DNA of 64,000 nt from Alligator mississippiensis. Lineage: Eukaryota > Chordata > Crocodylia > Alligatoridae. Shown piece after piece: positions 55,960-64,000 of this stretch. The stretch covers positions 238,664,719-238,728,718 of the forward strand of contig NC_081824.1 of NCBI RefSeq assembly GCF_030867095.1, in the 5' to 3' direction. Both the position numbers and the translations under genes were made by a program. Within the stretch, counting starts at the first letter, position 1. Every line of letters begins with the position of its first letter. The notes below the pieces were generated by a model that saw nothing but the letters and a program-made list of their open reading frames with translations, was not told the origin of the DNA and made no database searches.

Positions 55960-56849
55960 ACTAGAAGCCTGGGGGAGGGGGGCAGTGGGAGGGTGATGAA
56001 CACTATCGATTCCGAGGAGATTCGACTCGATTCCGTGGCCGAATTTCTGAATCTGAATAGAATCAGGGGACCAATTTAAAGGTCTGAATCGATTCAAAGC
56101 TCTCCAAATCTTCAGAAAAGATTCCTGCCAGGCCCCCCAGCCCCCTGCCCACTCCCCCAGTCCCCCCATTGCTGCCCACCCCAGCTCAGTACTTTAAAGA
56201 AAAGCCCCAGTGCTCACCGGGTGCTGCCAGGCGGGGGGGGGAGGGGGGGGGCAATCCCTGCTGCCCCCCACTGCATGGGGGGCTCTGCCATGAGCCCCTG
56301 ACTCCCCCCTGCTCCCCTAGCCCCCACATGGGTGCCCTGCCCAGGCCAGCTCCAGCCCTTTAAGAAAAAAAAACAAAAACAAGAAAAGCACCAGAACTCT
56401 CAGCTCCTGCAGTGGCCTTGGGGCTTCAGGGGCTCATCCAGAGCCCCCATGTAATGCAGGGCAGTGGGGGCCAGCAGGGATTGTCCCCTGCCAGAGAGAG
56501 CAGTGAGTACTGAGGTTTTTTCAGGGGTTTTTTTTTCTTAAAGGGCCAGAGCTGGCCCATGTGAGGAGAGCTGGGGGGGGGGGGGCTCATGCAGAGACCC
56601 CCATGCAGTGGAGGCAGCAGGGATCGCCCCCTGCCAAGCAGCACTTGGTGAGCTGGGGCTTTTTTTTTGCTTTTTTTTTTTTTACACAAGTGCTGGGAGC
56701 TGGGGCAGCCATTTCTGGGCTGGGAGAAGGGTGGGAGATGGGCCTGGCCTGGCTGATTCGGTGATTCGGCCAAATCGAATTCAGACAGTGATTTGAATCA
56801 CCGAAGCGAATCCGAAGCGAATACTAGCTGCTTCGCACAGACCTACTAT
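55960..56849. mobile_element. hAT-like repeat with GATTCGG-type arms, in CD86 intron
   Basis: The right end reads AGCTGCTTCGCACAGACCTA, the inverse of the left end at 17970. The arms contain GAATC/GATTC words on both sides, and the GC-rich interior has several CCCCATGCAG/CTGCATGGGG blocks, including inverted pairs (56270, 56450, 56600). The left end is blurred, so the start is approximate. Confidence 0.6.
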
Positions 56850-58559
56850 TAGGCTCAAAGTCTGAGTCATGATCTGGCAAAGTATTACAGTCACTGCACA
56901 CTGCCCAGCTTGCAGTGGAATGAATGGACAGAAAGATCAGGAAGCAACACTGCATTACAAACACTTTTTCTCCTGTTAGAACAGAAGGTATTCCTATTCC
57001 TTTCTCTGGTTGTTACATCCCAGGGTCCCAGCCTTTTTGTCATAGCATCAGGTTGCTATCAGGAGCTCATGTTGGTTTGCTTGATCACTGTAATTCTAAA
57101 TACTTTTCAAAAGTTGTTCCTTTCAAAGATGCAGGCCTCTACTCCATAGATGCAGCCTTCATTCTTTGTTCTTGGATGTATAACTCTGTATGGAACTGTA
57201 TTAAAATACTCTTTTTCCTTAATGGGCCCAAGTTGCCAAGTAATCCAGAGCAGTCTGTGTGACTGCCCTAGCGTTATTTTTTACCACTCTGTGACAGTTT
57301 ATGTTGCATCCACTTTAAGTGTGAAACTCTTTCACAGGAAAAATTCCTGGTAGGAGATAATATTTTACTAAGGAAACTAACAAAAAAGTTAGTTCAAAAC
57401 ATTTAGTTTTAGAAGCATATACATAGCAATCCTAATTAATTCTAATTAGATGGATTAATTAAATACGAATTCATTCTAATTAAATTAGTTCTAATTGAAA
57501 GTTACTCAATTTTTAAAGCATAATTTTTATAAACCTTTGCTTGTATATTTCTCCTTTCCTGACTGCTGCACAGAAGAAATGCAGCAGTAAGTGGTTTAAA
57601 TCTGAGCTCCTGAAATGAACCAGAAAAGTTTGAGAGAATTTGTTGTGCTTACATCTGAGCCATCTATTAATACCTGCTCAGACACTGGCCAGATTCATCA
57701 CAGATAAAGCTTCGCTGATGTCAGCTCCTCCTGAATTTGTCTTTAGGTGCCTCAGTATTGATATAGGTGCTGGTTTAATATACTGACGTTCAAACAGTAG
57801 ACCTAAGTGCCTTACCACATTCCACATTGTTGATCACTGAGACTGTTGAGATTAGCAGTCAGGTTTCTGGAGGTGAGTAGACTGTCCAACTACACAATCA
57901 CTAGAGCAGTGGTTTGTGAATCATATACTCTCTCTCTCCACATTTCCAGCTGCTGTTACAATTCTATTTTTTTTAACATTGAGAATGGTCTTGAAGCCTG
58001 TAAATGCAGCCACCAGTTTTGCCATCTTTATTAGTACAGGTTGCTGTAGAAACAGAATGATGCCAAAGCACGGACTGGAGCTACCAGCTAAACAACTAAC
58101 AATAACTAATGAGTTTCTCAATATTTTTTCACTGTAAGCAATTGCCATTTTTGTCCCAGGGATGTTATGTACATGCAAATAGAAGGCAGAATTCCCACAA
58201 GATATTGTAAAAGAAGATATGATCCAAATCTGTTTATTGTCTTGGGGTTTCCTTCAGTTGAACACTTTAGTTCACAGACATTGTGATAGGAGAAAATCTA
58301 TAGCAAAGGAGACTTAAAATTCTCTTTCATTCAAAATGTAATCCCCCAAACTTGGCAGCTGGTATATAGATAGAATAAAAACCTTCTAGCCAGGGAAGCT
58401 GGCATTTCAATAAAGTATTGACTTCTATAATTAACTATAACCAAAAAGGAGAGTGCAAAGATAGCGAAAATATTCAAGCCTTGGCCTCTTTCAGTTTACT
58501 CTGTTACTGGTCTTCTCTTCCCAGTGACAATGTTTGTGATTCTTTCTCTTTTATTGAAC

Positions 58560-60460
58560 CCAAATATAGCAGGACTGAGCCCCAGGGGTGGCCGTGATGC
58601 CCCCTGGTGGCCTTGTGACTCCTGCCCTGCTCCATCTCTCTGGGTCAGGGCAGACCTCTTTCCTTTCCTCTCTCTTGCTTGCCATACTTTGCTGGTTGTC
58701 ATGGGATGGGGTCCCCAGGGATGGCAGTGACACCCCTAGGGCTCTGTGTCAATCTTGTCCAATGGGCACCCTTTTCCTCACCTGCCACATCTTGCTGGTA
58801 ATTATAAGAAATAGGGAGGCTGCCCTCGAGTTTGTGTTTGGACACAGTCCTGATGGACCCCACTGCACCCTGTGGGTTCTTAGACCCCTTTTGGGTCTTG
58901 CTTAAAATAGATGCCTCATGGGACACCCTCAGCCTTATGAGCTAGATGCGTGGCTCCAAAACTGCCCTTTTACCATGCCCCAAGCCTCATGGATAGTATT
59001 TAAATGTTGTCCCTCTGAGGCCTTAGTCTAGTTCGGCCTCCTGTCATCACTGGGCTCTCCTCAGCCCTGTCTCTGCGCCCACACTGGCGCTGGGGTCTGC
59101 TCACCCCTTTGTCACTGTGCCCCCTGGCACTGCACCCACTGGTGCTGGGGTCCCCACATGTAGTGTGCCCCAATGAGGCCTCTTCCTCTCCCAATGGCCT
59201 CAGCCTGGTCCATTGGTTTATAAACAGCAACCAAAATATGAGCCCTGGGCCAGAACATAATACAAGCAGTTCAGGGTGTGCTCTGTCCCTTTTAAAGAGT
59301 CAAACTTCCCCCCCAGCACTAAGTGTCTTGTAGGCCAGGGTACTTGGTGAGCTCCTGGAGCCCCATTAGGCCTATATGCAGCATATTAGGTGGCCACTAG
59401 TGTCTCTGGGCAATTCTTCCCTAAAGGCTCCTTCCCCTGGCAGCTGCCAAAGAACTAACTCCTGCTGGTCTCAGCCCTGGGGTTTATATGTGCCCAGGGC
59501 CCTGCCTTCTTCCGGGTGCAAGTGCAGGCTAATTCCCTTGTTAGCCTGCTGCCATAGTAACCTGCACCTGTGGGGTTTCTGTTTGGCTCTTAGGGCTCTC
59601 TCCCTAGGCAGTTTCTGCTCTTAAAGGAGCAGGCACCTTAGTGCCCTGTGACACTGGTATTATTTATGAGGAAAAAGGGAGGTTGCCCCCAGGGTGCCAG
59701 AGCAAGCCTTGGTCTACTACTAGTCTGTGGGTTCCCCCTGAACCCTGCTAATCCCCGTCCTGCCGACAGGCACTAGGTGGGGTCATCCCAGCCCATCCAT
59801 ACTCTAGCATGCTTAATTGACTTAAGAGCTAGTTTTGTGGTCTCCGACCTCCCCTACAGCCACATCCATACCTTATGGAAGCTATGGGTCATAACTTAGG
59901 TAGGGCAGTCTGCCTTCAAAACAGCACCAGGCCTCTACTCCCTTGTTGGGGTCTTGGCCTTTCTGGATTCTCCCCATTTGCTCTAGGTGGGCTTTTACCC
60001 TAGGCCCACTGCCCTGACCTGGCTTCTGGGCTCCAGGCCTAGTCTAGCCCTCTTGGGTTCTGGTTTCCACTCTCCCCGGCTTTGGGTCTGGCCCTGGTTC
60101 TTTCCCCTCTTGGGCTTCAGACCCCTGGCCCTCTTTGCCACTGTTCAATGCCTTGAACCCAGATCCTGGCAGGCCTCAAGATAGCCACATGCCCTTCATG
60201 CAGCACTGTGATCTTCTCCACCCCTGATAGTCACAATCCAGTGCACTAATATAAGCCTACTGGTTATAATGCAAACTGTCCACACACAGGGTCCAAATAT
60301 AAACCTCAGCTTGCTGGCTGTACAGCAAAACTTCCCCCTACTCTGAACTGTATTCTTCTGCAAGCCCTCAGTGCCTTCTCAGGGCAGCAAGGCTGTCAGC
60401 CACACACTCCTCTTCAGGCTTTTGTTCAGGAGCTTCTCTCCCTGCCATGTGCAGGGCCAG
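58560..60460. repeat. LTR-like C/T-rich repeat, copies 2 and 3, in CD86 intron
   Basis: Two related units: AGGGAGGCTGCCCTCGAG (58813) and AGGGAGGTTGCCCCCAGG (59678) recall the block at 47323, and CAGCCACATCCATACCTTA (59858) recalls 47534. No coding domain. Confidence 0.45.
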
Positions 60461-61154
60461 ACTGACTGCCTAAATAGAATATACTAAATATTACTCTGTC
60501 AACCTTCAGAAATCGGTGTAATTCTCAGTAATGCTTCCATTTTTCTTTGGAGTAAGCATCTATTCCTCCATGCATAAACTTCCCTTTATTTTTAGATTTA
60601 TTTTCCAATTATTCATATCCACAACATAATCTCACAGTGCCTAAAAAGAACTTAAATTGTTTCAATGACTCTTGCCAGTAGTTCACTACAAACCTATGGC
60701 TACTTAGACATTGGCACCCTAGCAAATACAAATCAAACGCAAAAACCCAAATTCAGGAAGCATGTGTTACAGAGTGTCCTAAAAAGAAGTGTGGAGTGTC
60801 TTGGGGGAGAGTCAGGAACTGTATGAATCTGAACAAATCATTATCCTCTCTGTGCCCCAGTTTGTCTCGCAAGGCATGATAACATTGCCCAACCTCACCT
60901 GGGTGTTATAAACGTTCACTGGTTAGTATCAGAAAGCCCTATGTAAGTGTAAATATTATTTCAAAATGGAGAGCCCTCCACTAAAAATATCCAGCTATCT
61001 GGACTCAGAAATTCTACTGGGGTGGCAGACTGTCAGTTTTAGAAATTAAGGTATATATCTAGTGATTCAAGAGTACAGCATGCTCTCCTGGGCAGCGAAA
61101 AGATGAAATGGAAACAAAGATACCAATAGATGGAGGACACTAGTAAATACATAC

Positions 61155-61493
61155 CAATAACAAACAATTGGGACTTGGAATCATATATCTTCTCCAATCC
61201 GCTGCTTTTCTTGTGTTGTATAATACACACATACTGCCCTTCATCCATAATCCCAACATTTAGAAGACACAGAGTCCATGTGTTCATATCCATCATTGTG
61301 CGATTTATGTACTTAGGATCAAGGTTGTCGGATAGCTCCTGCCCACGATATACCTCATTCACAACCTCTGACTCCTTTTGCCAAAAAACTATCAGTTCCT
61401 TCACATCAATGTTGTCAGGATTGTGAAAATTACATCGTAAGTATGCAGTATGATTGACAAATGCTTTCTCCTGAAGCATGTTGACAGCAGCAC
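61155..61493 (-). CDS. CD86: CD86 IgV-like domain exon
   Basis: 339 nt, phase 1-1. Acceptor TTTTTGCTCTAAG, donor GTATGT. It encodes the membrane-distal V-type domain, which forms the CD28/CTLA-4 binding face in the family. The disulphide cysteines are in AYLRCNF and YVCIIQ. Other hallmarks are ELIVFWQKESEVV, KYINRTMMDMNTWTLCLLNV and DEGQYVC, which follow human CD86 closely in order and spacing. NHT and NRT are potential glycosylation sites. An extra Cys (TLCLL) replaces the usual Arg. Confidence 0.96.
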
Positions 61494-62105
61494 CTTAGAG
61501 CAAAAAAGAAGAATCAAGCTTCCAGAAATGAGAGTAAGCCCCTGTCTAGGATCTGCTCCCACCATGGTGAATGCCATGAAAGTAGGCTGTAAAGCCTCCA
61601 CCATGCAGGTATCTTCATACCAGCACATGGGCTTTGCCAAGGAAACCATTCTGGGAAAACCAACACCTACCTCACTCTAGTTACATGTCAGTGAAGTGAG
61701 AACAGCATAAGTCTCACTTTCTGTCTCTGCCTCCCAACTTCATGAAGGTGTTGTAAAGCCAAGTAATAAGACTTGTAAAAAGACTATTATTCTCATCTGA
61801 AGAGGAGCAAATATGAAGTTCTGTTCATGTTTGATGTGATTCTCTAACTGTGCAAAAGTTTACATAGCTACAACTGGTTTTAAGTAGACAGTTAGCTGGG
61901 ATCTATCATTTCAGCTTCCTTTTCATCCAGATACTCTAGCAATAGTGTTTATGAATTAAGTACAAAACTGGATTTGAGCCAAGTGTGTCTGATTCAGTGA
62001 TGTTGCTCTAAGTCTTTAGATTGTATGAAACAATAGTTCTTAGAGATATGAACTGCTCCTGTCTCAGTGCGGCATTCACCTGGAGTCTAACAACAGGTTA
62101 AACAT

Positions 62106-62863
62106 TAGGGCTATGCAAAGCTTTGGTCCCTGATTCAATTTGGCAGAGATTCAGCCCGATTCGGTGGCCGAATCTCTGAATCTGAACCAAATCAGAGGAC
62201 CCTTTAATCGGAACCCTCTGATTCAATTCAGAGAGATTTGGAAATATTCGGCGATTCAGATATAGACATAGATTTAAATGTTTTTTCTACATACCTCTAG
62301 GTAGCAGGCTGCTCATGAACACTGGGATGGTGGGGTGGATGGAACGTTCCATGGGAACGCAGGGGGCTTCCCAGCACACTCAGCAGCAGACCCAGAAGTG
62401 GACCAGAAGTACTTCCAGTCCACTTCTGGGTCTGCCAGGGAGCGTGCGGGTGGCCCCCTGTGCCCCCTTGGCTCAGCAACTGGTATCTCCTGGGTCTGGG
62501 GGGGCACCCAGGGTCCCCTTGTGGCCAATAGCTGAGCCGGGGAGGCAGGAGGGACCCCCATCACTCTCCCTGGTGGACCTGGAAGTGGACTGGAAGTAAT
62601 TCCAGTCAATGAGGCCCCCCTGCACTCCCGTGGGATGCTTCATCTGCCCCAGCATCACAGCAGTCATGAGCTGTGCTGGTACCTTGAGGTATGTAGAAGA
62701 AACATTTAACGCTGTGTCTGTGTCTGAATCTCTGATTCTCTGAATCAGCATTGAATTTTCAGATTCAGATTCGGCTGAACTGAATCAGGGGCAGTAATCT
62801 GAAACAACTGTCCCTGATTCAGGCTGAATCCGAATCAAATAGGGACCGCTTCGCACACCCCTA
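62106..62863. mobile_element. Foldback hAT-like element in CD86 intron
   Basis: 758 bp flanked by a perfect 8-bp duplication TTAAACAT (62098-62105 and 62864-62871). The termini are TAGGGCTATGCAAAGC and the inverse of GCTTCGCACACCCCTA. The two halves are inverted copies at several levels: GATTCGG/CCGAATC arms, a TTTTTTCTACATACCTC/GAGGTATGTAGAAG pair (62281-62297 and 62687-62700), and a central hairpin around CAGACCCAGAAGTGGAC (62387). No transposase. Confidence 0.88.
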
Positions 62864-63129
62864 TTAAACATCCACCCAATTTCACTGCCAATCATTTTAT
62901 CAGAAATAGCTAGCTGGTGGACAAAAATTGTTTGCACACCTATAAACTGACTTTTGTTGAGTTACTCCCTGATTTACACTGCTAGTTACAGTATGCCTTA
63001 TATTTCTCTCATTTAAACAAGTTTATCTACCATTGTTGGATATAGTGACAGATACTGAGGGGAGATAGTTGCTGTTAAGTGTTACTGGAATGTGTAATGG
63101 AATGGAAAGTGTTACTCTGAATGTATAGG

Positions 63130-63346
63130 CAGACAAGGTTCTTTGGGTAAATCTGATATCTTTTATTAGACTAACTCAAATAGTTTTCCATATTCTTCTT
63201 TGTAAACTTTTGGGTATTTAGACCTGAAAGCTTGCAAAGAAGAATTTTTCCAACTATTTGAATTGGTCTAATAAAAGATATCAGATTTACCCAAAGAACT
63301 TTGTCTGCCTATGTCCTTAAACCAACACGGCTACAACCTATACCCC
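63130..63346. mobile_element. Head-to-head inverted retroposed repeat with 20-bp target duplication, copy B
   Basis: The two arms (about 63130-63200 minus and 63245-63308 plus) carry the same 3' part as copies A and C. They are flanked by a perfect 20-bp direct repeat TGTTACTCTGAATGTATAGG (63110-63129 and 63347-63366). The + arm keeps the GAAA box (CCTGAAAGCTTGC, 63225-63237), but the CTGATGA box is lost at the inversion point. The long variable target duplication points to target-primed reverse transcription. Confidence 0.8.
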
Positions 63347-63799
63347 TGTTACTCTGAATGTATAGGAACCTCTGCCCTGCCTAAAAGGAGGAGGAACACA
63401 AGAGATGTATCTTTTCCCAGGAACCAAAAGACTGAACTGCCTCATGGATAACAAACAGAACTCTCACCTTCCTAAATGCAGCCTCAGTTGCCACAGTTCA
63501 GAGATCAAGACTTCTAGCTTCACCCTGACATTTGCTATGATATTATTATTCACCAATGCAAACTTCTGAGACATGTTAAAAATGAAAATGTAAAAGCAGC
63601 ATAAAAATGATTTTGACATAAAAATATATGATCCAAGTGATACTGAGGCTCTGCCACATAATTTAGATATAATGTTTCACATAGAATAGGTAGATTTGAT
63701 TTTAAAACTGAAATCATTATAAGTATGTTTGGAACTGGTAGGAGCCCAGCAAATGTAGCTAGTCAGCACAGTCTTAACAATTAAAATGGTGTCTCCTAC

Positions 63800-63849
63800 C
63801 TGGGAGAAATGTCATCAAATGAAGAAAGAATTCATACAGTTCCATGGCA
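63800..63849 (-). CDS. CD86: CD86 signal-peptide exon
   Basis: The acceptor (TTTCCTTTGCACTAG) leaves TGCC before the ATG at 63845-63843, a good GCCATGG context. It encodes MELYEFFLHLMTFLP plus one base of a Gly codon, with a hydrophobic core typical of a signal peptide, and a GTAGGA donor follows 63800. The phase (1) fits the IgV exon, which completes the Gly codon and continues AAVN. Cleavage is likely near the junction. It is short compared with the 23-residue human signal, so another upstream start cannot be fully excluded. Confidence 0.82.
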
Positions 63850-64000
63850 CTAGTGCAAAGGAAAATAAAAAAAGAAATCAAACTGTTAGAATTTGAAAAT
63901 TCTTCAACAGCCTGCAAAAATAATACTTTCTGCCTCTAAAATTACTTAGCATCTCCTGTAAGGTCCTAACCATTCTTACCTCTCCCTGAGTTAAAAGTAT
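63850..64000 (-). other. CD86 first intron or 5' region, cut by the window edge
   Basis: A pyrimidine-rich tract sits before the acceptor at 63850-63880 on the minus strand. The promoter and non-coding first exon are not visible here. Confidence 0.5.

Larger units (their letters stand above)
55477..61154 (-). other. CD86 intron between IgV and IgC exons
   Basis: 5.68 kb. It carries a hAT-like repeat (55960-56849), a plain stretch (56850-58540) and an LTR-like C/T-rich block (58560-60460). No additional exon was found on either strand. Confidence 0.75.
61494..63799 (-). other. CD86 intron between signal-peptide and IgV exons
   Basis: 2.3 kb, holding a foldback hAT-like element (62106-62863) and an inverted retroposed repeat (63130-63346). 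No exon signal was found between them. Confidence 0.75.
50162..63849 (-). other. CD86: CD86 gene, six coding exons
   Basis: A spliced minus-strand gene for a type I membrane protein of the B7 family. It is displayed on antigen-presenting cells and binds CD28 (costimulation) and CTLA-4 (inhibition) on T cells. Coding exons: 63800-63849 (ATG at 63845), 61155-61493, 55165-55476, 53503-53640, 50796-50838 and 50162-50348. Every junction has AG acceptor and GT donor. The phases chain as 1-1-1-1-2, and the coding length is 1065 nt (354 residues plus stop). This compares with about 329 residues in human CD86. CD86 rather than CD80 is chosen from IgV (ELIVFWQ, NTWTLCLLNV), IgC (SQPEIV, GYPEPT) and the tail motif PERS. 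The introns are 2.3, 5.7, 1.5, 2.7 and 0.45 kb. Confidence 0.95.

Noticed and set aside
50162..63849. CD80 as the identity of the Ig gene
   Set aside because: IgV and IgC segments follow CD86 (ELxVFWQ, NxWTLxLxNV, NYSQPEIV, GYPEP) and the tail keeps PERS, which CD80 lacks.

Overview
This window is vertebrate nuclear DNA, most likely from a non-avian sauropsid such as a crocodilian or turtle. The reasons are the dominance of CR1-type non-LTR retrotransposons with an esterase-like ORF1, a Ty3/gypsy element whose gag resembles the SCAN domain, many hAT-like palindromic repeats, and a spliced CD86-like immune gene. The species cannot be fixed from sequence alone. There are no bacterial features, CRISPR arrays or credible tRNA/rRNA genes.

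Region 1 (about 0.96-18 kb) is a nest of transposons. A CR1 LINE on the + strand was hit by a Tigger-type DNA transposon. That Tigger was hit by a 14.5-kb minus-strand Ty3/gypsy element, which was hit inside its reverse transcriptase YIDD box by a 7.1-kb minus-strand endogenous retrovirus (ERV). Terminal inverted repeats, LTR pairs, primer-binding sites (tRNA-Gly for the gypsy element, tRNA-His for the ERV), polypurine tracts and target-site duplications are visible at the junctions. Later events added a CR1 tail in the ERV gag and a 1.86-kb insertion in the gypsy integrase. All coding parts carry stops, frameshifts or deletions.

Region 2 (18-28 kb) is dense in non-coding repeats. It holds hAT-like elements beginning TAGGGCTGTGC(A/G)AA, G-rich tandem arrays and a repeat with a hammerhead-like core. 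Region 3 (28-37.6 kb) is one CR1 (tandem promoter-like 5' units, intact ORF1, broken ORF2) interrupted by a second, nearly full-length CR1. Region 4 (37.6-50 kb) holds LTR-like sequence, hAT and hairpin MITEs, more CR1 pieces, and a small gag-only gypsy element at 42.95-46.5 kb with a foldback element inside it.

Region 5 (50.16-63.85 kb, minus strand) is the only recognisable host gene: CD86 (B7-2), the T-cell costimulatory ligand of CD28 and CTLA-4. Six coding exons can be placed: signal peptide, IgV, IgC, transmembrane and two cytoplasmic-tail exons. Splice phases agree throughout and the open reading is about 354 codons. The introns hold hAT-like, foldback and retroposed repeats. The promoter and any upstream non-coding exon lie beyond the right edge of the window.
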